Part shown: positions 1 through 12,600 of the stretch, in pieces
Position numbering within the stretch: the stretch's first letter is position 1
How the letters are laid out: every line of letters starts with the position of its first letter
Source of the DNA: Patiria pectinifera
Lineage: Eukaryota; Echinodermata; Asteroidea; Valvatida; Asterinidae
Direction of reading: 5' to 3'
NCBI GenBank assembly: GCA_029964075.1
Contig: CM057142.1
Coordinates: 25,856,392 to 25,920,391 of the forward strand
Length of the DNA stretch: 64,000 bases
The notes under the pieces: generated by a model
What the model was told of the DNA's origin: nothing
The model's database searches: none
The model's input: only the letters and a program-made list of their open reading frames with translations
Translations under genes and position numbers: made by a program

Positions 1-506
1 ATGTAGGCCTACTTCGCTATGCAAATGGCGAAGTCTCGGTAGGCATAGTTGCGGTCTGCTGGCCTCGGTCTTTGTCGTGGCAAAACATGCACACCACACT
101 GCAGGGGAACATTAGTGATGTCCATGTATAGAGTTCTTCCCGTCTTGTTCATTACTTTCGTAACCATTTCCCTGAAAAATTGCTAAAACTAAGTGTTAAA
201 AAAGCAAACACCAACTTGCCAAGGAACTTACTGTCACTGTCCATGCCACGACTGTCGACGCAACAACGTACGTACGTGGTACGTTTACACATGGCGCGCT
301 TGGAAAGCGCCACCAAGAGTTTGTGGTTAGAAGGTCAAACATCGATGCACTAATCCATCCACAGGCTAGGTCCACAACAGACAGTCATGACAGTCATGAC
401 AGTTGCACTTGCAGTGCAGTTTTTTTCGAAGATTTTCTCATATTAACTAGGGGAAAACCTTGTTGTGTCAAATAATGGAGCTGTAATTTATTCTTGAGTT
501 GCAGCC
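1..506. other. Upstream flank of gene A
   Basis: No open reading frame that I can support. The stretch should contain the promoter and 5' untranslated region of the gene starting at 507. I see no clear TATA box near the start codon. A short direct repeat of 'acagtcatg' lies around 380-405, and a T-run sits at about 420. The transcription start cannot be placed from sequence alone. Confidence 0.4.
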
Positions 507-681
507 ATGGCAGTTCACCTGGATGTCAAACAAGCAGTCGATGAATTCGAGACCTTGTTAAGCAGACTGCATGCTCGAAATTTGCCCGAGTTTTTCGAGA
601 TGGTTGAGGAGCGAATCTCTCGGGAACGCAATGCCAATGGATCTGGAGGGGACGGTGTGGTGGTGAAGGGTGCAGAAGCAG
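507..681 (+). CDS. Gene A exon 1 (residues 1-58 plus one base)
   Basis: Starts at ATG 507 with an A at -3 and G at +4. It ends ...VVVKGAEA before a GT at 682 and leaves a phase 1 junction, which the next exon completes. The donor (cag|gtgttg) is weaker than average, so the exact 3' end is the least certain boundary in the gene. Confidence 0.75.
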
Positions 682-3600
682 GTGTTGAGACTGGTATGGC
701 ACTGGTAATGCCGGTCGTGCAATTATGAAGGGTTGTTTATCAGGAAGCTGATAGCTCTTTCATCAGGCCCGCCGTACCGGGGGGGGGGGGGTGTCAAACT
801 CAGTCATTGCAAAAATGTGGAAAAGACTAGTCCGAGTAACTAGGACTCTACGAATCGCCTTTTTTAACATTTGGAGATGGTCGGGCGATAGTAGGGTCCA
901 AGGATCATTAAGTACATGGCGGTATCAATATGCCTCTTCTTTTTAGTCCAAGTAACTAGGACTCCACGGGTCGCTTTTTTAACAAGAGTCCTACTCCTAG
1001 GTACGTGGCCGTATATGGTTACCATGAACGTGTTTTGACCATTTTCACTCGTACCCCAAATCAAAATTGTCGGATTTCACCACAAAAACAGTCTTCAAAC
1101 TGCCTGATGCACCCCTGTAGGCTTCAGTGGGAATTGGAAATACAAATGGTGGTGGTAAGGTTCACACTACCTTTGGGAAGAAAAGAGAAATTTTACCTTC
1201 AATTTGGGAAACATCCTTGTCACAAACGCCTTGTTGGAGGCTGCCATTTTGAGTTCAGAAAAAAATAGACTGGCATCAGACAGACCAATCACAGGGCACT
1301 TTGATTGGTCACCTGACCAATGACTCGACTCGTGACTTGGACTCGAGTCCGACTCGAGTCACATTTTTAATGACTCGGACTCGGACTCGAGTCACTTTAC
1401 GACTCGGACTTACGACTCGGACTCGGACTCGGGGCTACGGACTCAGACTTGGACTCGAACTGACTTGCGACTCGACGGAAATTACCGCACTGCACACGTG
1501 CACATACGTAAGTCAATCGTTTTCTTTACTGTGCAATACATGTACAGGGCGCTCGATGCGGTGCGTGCGTGGCCGTGGCCGGTTACCGATATATTGATTA
1601 AAGAAATCAATGCATCAATGAAAAGCTGTGGGGAAAAATGGAAATTTACAGCACCTGAAATGTATGTATTCCCAATACTATATCAAAGGTGACTCTGAAT
1701 CATTGAATTCCCTAAAATGTACATTTTTCCAATACAATGTTAGAGGTGACTCGTGTCTCGGACTTGGACTCCACCTTTGTGACTCGTGACTCGGACTCGA
1801 CCTGGAGGACTTGGGACTCGGACTTGGAGTCGAGAAATGTGACTGGGACTCGGACTTGGACTCGATGTTTCGTGACTCGAATAAAAGTCTGGAAAAAAGT
1901 GGCATCAGGTTGCAACATTTTTGTCCAAGTATTTTCCAAGTAACTGAATTACTTTCCATACTGTCATGACTGTACCGTGCTCCCTCCCCCAACCTAAGCT
2001 TTCTGGCAAAGGTTGTCCAGATATGAGCCTTGTTCCTATAAGAGAACTAAAATCCACTTTGAAGTTATTGGACTTACCAAAGTATTTGGCAACATCATAA
2101 ACCCTAGCTGTGGCTGTAGTGACTGGAGTGCTAGAACTGCGGTACCTTACTACTACATGTAGTACTAGTATGGAGGGCACTGCAGTTCTAACGCTCTAGT
2201 CACTGACACTAGAGCTATTGAAAACCAAACTGCAGGACAGGTATGTCATATAATGAGGAAAGGGTTTTGAATTTTTGAGGGAAATTTTGTGATAAAACGA
2301 CGATGAAAAACGCAACACGAAAATAAGGATTGCGATAACCGTGACACACCTTGAATACGCAAAAACTGCATTGATTCGAATGGCACCAACTGTAAAACAC
2401 GTGAGAAAATTGCACTTTCTACTGCAACAAACTGTTTGAAATTACCCCCAAAAAAGTGTCATCAGAATTTATAGAAGAGGAGTTTGGGTTCAAACACTTT
2501 ATGAAGGGATTACAGTTTGGAAAAGTGCTAGTAAATTTCAACTAATTTCATACTGAAATACAAGTTTGTTTCAATTGGATTTAGGTTAAATCAATCAGTT
2601 ATCTCTTAAAATCAAGCAGAATCTGTGGTTAAGTTGTTATAAAACAAATATTGACTTTTTTATGTCGTGATGTAGTTAAAAAAACGGGGCTCCCTCATCC
2701 ATATTATCCACGGCTATGCCATTGCCTCAGAAAACCAGAACACTCCATGGATCACCTCGTTAGGCTGGTGATATTTCACCAAAAATTAGTCATTATTTAT
2801 AACCACACCATATATGTTTATGACTGTTTTTGATCTTACTACTTTACATCTTTGTCTTGAACCAACAACAGAGGAAGCAAGCAACAGTGACATCATGATG
2901 CGCAGCATAGCTGAGGATCTACGAAGTATGCCGTACATTCCCCCGGACGCTGTGGTCAAGTCAGAGAGGTTATTCCATCCAACTACTGGCGAGGTATAAA
3001 ATCCTTTGACTGTTAACTAGTACCTTCCTTTAATAATGCAACAAGGTGGAACAGCTGAAAAAGTGCATGGAACCTTGTTGTATTTGGACAGTCAATACTA
3101 GCAGCATAATTTACATGTACCAATTTTGAGACAAATTGGGAGCTAGTCTATTGAACAGTGCCACTGTTGAGTCTTTTGGCCTCGTGTGCTGTGATCTGGC
3201 CTCGTGGATAAGGGCACTGGATTCGTGGCCTGTGGGTAAAGCTGCGGGTTGTGGGTTCGAGTCCAGCCGGGGTCATGGTGCATGTGCCCTTGAGCAAGGC
3301 ACTTTGTCACTCGTTGCTTCTCTCCACCCAGGAGTAAATGGGTACCTGTGAGGGCAGAGATGGTTATTGTGATTGAATAAGCTTGCTTGCGCCTAAAAAT
3401 ATAACAGGCAGCATCAAGCTGTATACTCCCGAGGGAGCTGAGATGGTATTTGAAATGTTTAATTGGCCCAATGATCAGGGGTAATAATAATACTGTAAGT
3501 GCTGTGATTTAGTTTACTAATAAGAGCGTTCTTAAATGCCGATTATTATTTTGTGAGCTGGCAGCCACAGACTTCGTTCGCTCGTACCCACCGCCCTGCA

Positions 3601-6600
3601 AACAGGGCGCTGGGAAGGACTCATACCACTTCACAGAATCTTGTGAAGGAAGTACAGATGGCATAATGGGTAACTTATCCTGATCTTCACATGCAGCTAG
3701 CGCACGCTACATGTACGTATGATAAACAGCAGCAGTGCTGCATGCTACGTTACAGGTCACACAAAATATATCCAATTAGAGCTCAAAGAGATCAGCCCTT
3801 CCCAGCATCCTGTTTGCAGGGCGGGGTGTACAAGCGAACAGACTTCTAGGTTTAATGACCCTGTAGATGACCATTTGGATCCTGTTACATAGAACAAACA
3901 ATCTCAGTAGAGTCATAGACTTGTCACATGTCATTATTCAATTACTGTATGTTTACACGTCACACATATTCATGAGCAAGATGCATACTAACTGGTCAAC
4001 TCATTATGAACAGTCCTTCTGATTTGAAAATCAAAGGGGTGTAGAAAAAGGCACACCTGGATTTTTCCAGGCGTGTGATTTTTCTAGGCGTGTGATTTTT
4101 CTAGGCGTGTGATTCTGTGGTCCAAACTGGGACTGAACAACCTGGTATTTAAAAAAAAAAAATATTCATCTTGGTTTACAGTGGAGCCATTTCAAGAGCT
4201 CACAGATGTATACTTATGCTGTAAATGTATGCCGAGGTGTGCGGTACAGAGGGATTCAGGCGTGTGATTATTCGCACTTCTCGGGAAGCTTTTAGGCGTG
4301 GGATGGCATGGGGTGCGATCAGACGCCTCAAATCAGAAGGACTGTATGTATGCCTGACAACATTTGTACGCATCCTGGGTTATAAATGTGAGCAGGACTG
4401 CATTCATGCGTGGAAAGTTGCAACGTGTTATGTACCACGACGCATGTAAACTGGTTGCAGGGCTTCAGTTGATCAGTAACCGTTTGTAGTTCCTGATCAG
4501 TGTCCATCAGGAGCATGCTTTCTTCTCTCCTTTCCAGTTTGCAGCATTGGATCCTGTCACCGTAGTCTCGGTGGATAAGTTCTTGTATGAGGATGACGAG
4601 GCCATAGATGAGATGTGTGATGAGGGGATGCTGAGCAGAAACTACTGCATGGACTGTGGCTCTCACCACACGGCACCACTCAGTGAGTTGTGACATTTGA
4701 GTCTTTAAAGGGAAGATACAACATTTGCAAACATCAAAAACGAAATGATCAAATTATCATAAAATATCTTACTGGATTATTAGGGAATGACAGTCTAAAG
4801 CATCCTGAAATCGTGGCTCCTGGTGTGCTGACATTTGCAGGAAAACTTGTATTTTTCCAACGCTGGCCGGCCGACCAGTGTTGGAGAAAACTTACTTTTT
4901 TCAAAAGCTGCTCCTAATTTGTTGTATTTAGTTATTCCGCATTTCCTTTGCAATTGATTACACACCTGTAAAGGGGTACAAGCCTGCTACACTGATCCTC
5001 TACCTTACAATTTCCCGATATCTATAAATTGCTTTGTTTCATCTTAAGTCGGATCAGGGAATCAGACTTCAAGAAAATGGTTGGTTTACTTGGATTTTCC
5101 AGCATCTCCGAACCCAAAACGTGAAGCAAGTCAGTTAAACAATATTTGCTATAACATACTACACTGTAATCCTCCAAATCCATTTGTTTCTGAAAATTGC
5201 AGCAAAAGCAAATGTTGTACATTCCCTTTAAGGACATTTCCATGAAGACCACGGCCCAATTTCTAACGCTGGGCGAGTAACTTGATTACTCGAGTACTTG
5301 TGAGTAGTTTATGCTACTCATTGTTCTACTCGTGGTAGATGATACTTGAGTACTCATCCTGGTGTGAGTAGAAGCAGGTACTCGCGAGTAGCAGTTTAGG
5401 GTTCACAGCTTAATACGTCCCCTGCAAACAGGGAATCACTCCCTCCACCTCTCTCTCCCTAGGATTCCGTTAAAAAAAAAAAAATTCAATTATTAATGAC
5501 CCAGAAAGTCGCACAGTAAGGATATCTCAGTGCTGAAGAATGTGGCGTGACTTGCACACTATTTGCTTGTAAGTTACTTCCCGTCATACTAATGTAAATG
5601 GATTTTTTTCTGCTTTTATGGGAATTTGGTTTACTACTCGGGAGTACTCGACTGCTCGTGAGTAATTTCTTTGCAAGCACTCAAGTAGAAAAATCCGCTA
5701 CTCGCCCAGGCCTACCAATTTTCTTGACGACACTAGAGGCCAGATAAAGCTTATACTCGATCATAACCCCTTCTAAAAACACGTAAAAATTGTGTGGCAG
5801 CAGGATTCCAGTCAAACCAGTGAGTTTGGCGGTTTGAGACATCATCTTACATAAAAAAACAAACAATGCACATGGCTACGGTGATGCGGGCGCAGACCAG
5901 AAACCGGAGACTATTTTTTTTTTGGGCCTAAGGGCTAATCATCCATAATGAAAAAAATGTTTGGTTTTTCTTTTTCCAATTTGGAACAGATTTTGTTTCC
6001 CATTCTGCCTCGCTGCTTCAACTGAAGTTTATGTTCCAGAAGGCACTGCCTGATCTGGCTGGCAAGACAGTAGTTGACATTGGATCCCGGTTAGGTCCAG
6101 TCTTGTATGCGGTAAGTGCTTTTTTTTATTTCTGTTATTTTTGGTCCAGTGCACTGTTGCAAAGGAAGTCTTTTAAAGTTCAATTTCAAAGCTTGAAACT
6201 TGAGACTGGATGACTTGTGGGTGACCTGTGTTGAAGTGTGATTTGACAATCAAAAATCTTGGTTTAGCTGTGATGAAACTTGCATATTATTGGCTCCGTG
6301 CGCCAACAAAAGAGGGCGCCCTTTTACCTAGCAACGACGTCCCATGGGCGGGACATTTACCGTTCCTTGTGTGTGCCACACGTACACCAGGGGATTTGTA
6401 CAATGTACACGCAGTGGTATGACCACGCGTCGCGGGAAAATTGCAGTCAGGCAAGATGGCGTCGGTCAGTCACCCCCAACTGTACTTTCTTTGCCGGTGA
6501 GGGGGTACTTGCGAACGGAGCGGATAAGGCTCAACAGGGCTCAAAGTTACACTTTTTAAGCTCTTGCAGGAACTTCTACATTTCACTTGGTGGTGGGTCG

Positions 6601-9600
6601 GTCTGTCTGTCTGTCTGTCTGTTTTGTCCCCAAAAATTTACCAAATAAGCCCCCTAAATTGACCCAAAATAATTGCCAAAAAAAAGTAGGTCTCTCTCCA
6701 ATGACGTCATTTCCTACAGACCAGCCACGTGCATTGGCATTTTGAGCGTCAACTTGCATAATGCGCATTGGCTGCGTCGTATTTTTAACACATTTTGAGC
6801 AACAAGCACGCATGTTTGGAACATTTTCAACACTGCGCAATGCATGCTTGCTTGCGTAAAATATGCAGTTGCAGTTCTCCTACAGAGATGGCTGTCTTTG
6901 AGAGAGACCTATTTACTAATTGACCCAATGCCGTGCTGTCATCATAAATTACGCTCTTGTTGATGGTTTTGGGATGCCGTTTTTGTTTCGATCAATGCGC
7001 ATGCGTGACTAATTGACCAAATGCCGTGCCGTCAACATAAAATACACTCTTGCTGACAGATTTTGGAACACCGATTTTGTTTTTATCGATGCGCATGCGG
7101 GTTTATTTTGCATAGATGTCTATTCCCAAAAATTGACCCTAAATATGCCCCCTTTCCCATAAAAAGTAACTACCAAATTTTAATGTACAAAAAAGCAAAC
7201 AAAATAAATGAAATATGTAACAGACATTCTTTGTAACAATTCAGAAAATTTTTATGAAAAGATTGTAAAAGGAGGCAAAATATGTGCAGTACTGGTATAG
7301 TCACGTGGTATTTATCACAAATTGCTATAAACCCTGTATAAATCTGAAGTATGGTGTTCTGTACATGTGTATCATTGATCATGTTGATACATTTCATGCA
7401 AGATGGCCAGAGCTTATTGTACAGACGCACTTTTCTTTTTAGTTCGATGCACAAATTATCAACTGGTTGTAAAACAGCACATTGACATTGCCTCAGGAAT
7501 CTGCCTTGTTCAATAGAAACAGTTTGTTTCCAATAGACATCTCTCAAATGACGTCACTGCCTACAGATTGCCACGTGCATCCAGCAACATGCGCGCTCGT
7601 GAACATTTTGCACACTGCGCGCACGCGTACCTGATGGCGTTGAATACGCAGTTGTAATTTGCCTACGAAGATGGCTGTCTACATGTATGAGAAGGGGGGG
7701 GGGGGAAATGCCATATAGTTACTTTTTAGAATCCCGCCCATTGTTCAAACATAACTTAAGATTACAATAAAGTGAAATATGTAGTTTAGAAACAGCTGTG
7801 TATGTTCTATGTAAGTTTTCCTAACTGTACAACATTTTAACTTTTCGAATGGAAATCGCGTTTTGGAAATAGTCTTCATATCGAACGTTCTGATAAATAG
7901 GAACATTTTGGATTAAGACTGTGCACCTTTTTAACTTTTTTCAGATGCATATATAAGGTTTTGGAAATAAAATAATCATATAGAATGTTCTGATAAAGAG
8001 GTATCTTTTGGGTTAAGAGATGCTACCTTAAAGGTTCAGTCCATCATTTATAAATTGTGCATTTTTTTCGTTTGAAGCAACAAAAATGCTCAAAATCTAA
8101 AGAAGGGTTCTTAACAACTAATAACCTGATGAAGTTTTAGCTCAGTGAATGCTGTATATTCTGAGAAAACAATATTCCAGGATCTCGATTTCAACTCAAA
8201 AGTTGCCGAGTCATGTTTTGAAATGCGCCCGAAATCAGCGTCCCGGACACATTCTTATTCAAAAGATTGCAGGTATGCGATGTCACGCACTAAACCGACG
8301 AATTACAGCAACCGCGCGCGCATGTGCGTTGTGTCAACGCTTGCGCACACTCATTCACAGCTTCGACGAATTAAAAACGAACTACTAACGGAAATTTCCA
8401 AACATGCATCTGTAGATGTATCGTTGGAAAAGGCCTTCTTTTATTGTTTTCTTCAAAATGACAGCATGCCAGAAAGACTAATTTCACAGGGAGTTTAGTA
8501 CCATTACCATCTATAAACGAAGTATGCTTTTCAACAATAATCCTGGATGGCTGCATGTCACTACCTTAAGTTGCAACTTCATGGGTTGAATGTTCATGCA
8601 CCTTGAAAGGGCTGTGATGACTGTAAAGCATCTAGTGAGCCCTCTTTTGGTGAAATGCGTGTCAAGAAGCCATAACCAATGATTTCCTTTCATAAGGTGG
8701 AGGCTTCCACTTGTAATTTTGTAGCAGAAGCTGTGAAGGAAGCCATTTGTGTGTGTGTGGTGGGGGGGGGGGAAGGGGGGGTTGAGATCTGCGTCCAGGG
8801 ACTTTTTTGGAGAGGCCTGCTTTTGTCTGACTTCCGGTGTGTGTCAGGCTTGTTTGGCTTGCAGGCTGACCGTGTGGGATGGCAGCGGGTAATATGAATC
8901 CAGTATGACATCCGTTGTTGAGTGTTTGCGTATATGTTCTTGTCCTTGCAGTGGGAAGTTTAGAGGGACGGAGGGGGTAGAATGAACCACAAAACATGTT
9001 AATGCCCTGGAGAGAATTGGGGGACGTACATTTTTAGACCCTTATCTCATTGTTGAAGGTGAAATGTCAGTTTTGGAAATGTGCTGACAGCCTGCGTGGT
9101 CTGTTTGTTTCAGAATAGAGCAAGTTACTTCCTGGTACTGTGCCGGGGAAATGTGTTGATTCCCCTGTAAATTTCACGGGGAGTTGTTGGACAGGAGCCA
9201 TGGTGGGTTGTTTGGGGCGTACACATATTTCCGCTGTGATTGGATGCAGAATGGTTGGTTCCAGACAAAGGACTCTACATAGAGGCAAAGCCTTTGCGTG
9301 GCTCAAGCTAAAAAAAACAAAAAATTGGATTGGCAGCCTTGCTTTTAAACCTGTTATGAATCTGGTCGGTGGTTGCACAAGTTCATGCACAAAGTTTTTC
9401 TAAAAATAAATAAGTTGTTCCTGTCAGATACTTTCGAAATGAGTTACTTTTGTGGCTCATGCAGTGACCAGGCGAGACAATGAATTATTAATGAAACTGA
9501 TAACATTAAGACAGGGTTGAGCCTGTGTCCGGTTCCCCCATATATCCACCTGTCGGTCTCAGTTCAACCTGCTGATTGGCCGTGGCTGTCAATAACAGGT

Positions 9601-12600
9601 GTAAACTTGATTTCCAAAGCTAAACCTAGACAGCCATCCCTTTAGCTGAGTCTCGTTTGTGAATTCAGTATTTCCTGGGGAAATATAACATGTCCGATGC
9701 ATAAAACCGAGACAAATTATGATGCTGTAGTTCATGGTTGTGTTTTTAAGCAGTCCACAAATCCACGGAATGTTTGAGCTATCTTTCTATCATGTCAGAG
9801 ACACTGCATATTGTATGTTTTTGTAATTGATGACCTTCCAGGTATTACATTAGCGTTATGCGCTACTCTGTCTTGAAAACTTTGCATATTTAAAGGATAA
9901 AAAGGATGGGTTTTAATAATCAGGTTAACAATGTTAATTTCGCAACTTATATCACTTTGCTTTTTTAGACAGAATATATTCAAACAATTGTTAAAGATTG
10001 TTGGGAGATGTTTACATGTAGGGCTGTCCCGAATATACTGAATTTCAAATATTTGATCGTCAACAGAATATAAAAAAAAAATTTTCAGTTTGAATATTCA
10101 AAAGAAAAAACACAGGATGTACGTACATACCCAACTGTGATGTTATTTTAATTGTAAGTTGCAAACTTTAGTGTCAAGTGCTACTTTTTGTTGACAGTAA
10201 TTTTTTGTCCACGGCGGTTCATTGTTCTAATCCTTTTAGCAGGTTAAATCCTTTGATGGTTATAAAATAGTTATTGCAAAATACTCCAAGTGGCCCATAC
10301 CATTGATTGCGGCACTCAAATTGTAATCTGCATGCTTTGCGTGCAACTTTTGACAGGCACGGCGCACAGTTGCAGCTGGCGCTTGTAAACTGGATCAGCA
10401 AGTTATGAACATTTGAATATTCAGTCAAACGCAGTTTGGAATAATCGAATACTGAATTATTTGAAAATGGACAGCCATAGTTACATGGTAAATTTGCTCA
10501 CAGATAACAGGTTTTAGACAGTTCAAGTATTCATGATTTTTCCTGCCAAGTTGGGTGTATTTCTTGTGCCACTCTTAGAATTTGTAAATGTTCATTTTGT
10601 TTTGTTTTGAGCAAAACTGCTTGTAAGTACATGTATTACACAATTAGCTTATTTTTTGATCTACCAAATGAAGTACGGCTCAGTCAATTCTGACCTATTC
10701 CATATTCTAATTTTCAAATTTTCATTATTCCATCCAAAAGGAAATATTATTGGTCAACAAACTTAATATACATGTAGTGCTCATTAAGAACAAAAGTACA
10801 CATTATAATCAGTATTTTAGCTTCTTCATTTATGAACAACTAACTGCCTCTTGTTTCAAAAGTGTACTTTTCGCCTTGGAAATTGCATTTCAATTTTGAT
10901 ATTAACAAAACAAAAGAGTGACAAGATGTTCACTGATTTACTGAAAATTCTTAGTTTGAATATTCAGCCTTACAGGAGAAGTTCACGCGCGAAAATCCAC
11001 ATATTTTCGGTATTACCTCCATCTTGCGAAGATTGCATAAAAAAGTCAGAGTTCTTTTTACTGTAGTTACTGGTACAAAAGGACGAATTTAGCCATCTTA
11101 CGGTGTCGACCGGCTTCAGACAACATGGGGAAGTGCTGTAGAATACACAAGGCTGGTGATGAATAGCCAATTTACATTGCTGGTATTTTAGCTAACGCTT
11201 GCCTGTTTTGTTTGGTTTTTGTATTCTCTTTTCTACAGGCATACTTCTACAGCAGCGCTTCAAGAATAGTGGGGATTGAAATCAATGCAGAGCTATGTGC
11301 AATTCAAGAACAAATCATCAGAAAGTTTGCCTTGAAAAATCGCATTCAGGTACTGATATGTTCTTCATTGACACCCCCCCATAGATTTCAGGATACTAAT
11401 GCGCCACCATCATCATGTGCATATACAAAGTGGTCTGTGCAGTATCTCTGTGGTCCAGTGTGCAAATACTTCTTTGTGTTTTTACCCAGAAAGTCCTCGG
11501 TGTGAGCAGCGGCGACAGTTTTGAAAGTGGCCCCCTCCCCAAACACACGCACCCCCCCCCTGGTTCCTCTGCCTATATGCCATAACAACTGCAGTGTACA
11601 TGTAGGCCTTTGCTATGATAAAAAGAGTGATCCTTCGATCCTGTCAATTTCCAGAGACAGTATAGAGAACTTATTTTTTATGTTGTCCCAGATATAGGGC
11701 GTACAGTACACTATTTTGGTACCTGCCAATAGTTGGGAGGGGGGAGGGGGGTAAGCCCCCAGTGGCAAAAGTGAGGGGGGGGGGGCAATGGCCCCCTGAC
11801 CCCCCGGTTCCGCCACTATTTTCGTGAGAGGTTTCTGGGAACATGCACATGTCAGTTCCAAAAGACATGTGGTATTTTAGCCATCTTCAAACTGATTGAA
11901 ATTTGTAGGTTAATTGGATCTTTTTGTGTGTGTAATTGCATGTTTTGGAGTACGCCTTTAAAACAAGAGATAGAATGAATGGAATGTATACTTTATTTCA
12001 TGTGCAGTCTCCAGAGTAAGATCATGTTTAAGAATCCTTCAAACCAGAAATATCTACAACTGTATATATATATGTAAGTGTAATTTTTCCTTGCAGATTG
12101 TCACAGCTGATGTGTGTACCAAGGCATCGGTGCTGGAAGAAGGTGATTATGTCTTTCTAGCGGATTACCCAGAGGGTGAAATGGTCGCATGTTGTATTTG
12201 AAATGCAGGGGGACTATTATGCTCTGTGAAAAGAATGTTCACTTTTCATAAAAAATGTTTTGGTTTTGTTTTTATTAAAGCTATTGTTAAACTCAACTAT
12301 CTATGGTTTGGCTCTCCTAAACCTACATTGCCAGAAGACTTGCACAGAACCTTCCATAATCCTTCATAGTCCATTAAATTCCACCAAAGATCAACCATTC
12401 AGGAGCCGACAGTAGGTCTACTTTAGTTTTACTTCATTCTTTAAACATGAAGCTCCATCGACTCGTGTCAGTGTACATGTGTACATGTACCTTCCAACAT
12501 CTGGCTGTTGGATATTGGAGGATCTCAGAGGGTACTAACGTGTTAGCACTTGACCTATTGAGAATTTTACTTCAAGAACAAATGACATTTGAGGGGGATG

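Noticed and set aside
1301..1943. Open frames on both strands rich in Ser, Asp, Arg and Thr
   Set aside because: They are translations of GACTCG hexamers.
3205..3270. tRNA gene
   Set aside because: Box A and B sequences are present, but they belong to the SINE head, and a second copy with the same body is found at 14 kb.
8145..8498. 117-codon plus-strand frame in intron 4
   Set aside because: No domain, overlaps another open frame, and the surrounding DNA looks like repeat-derived intron.
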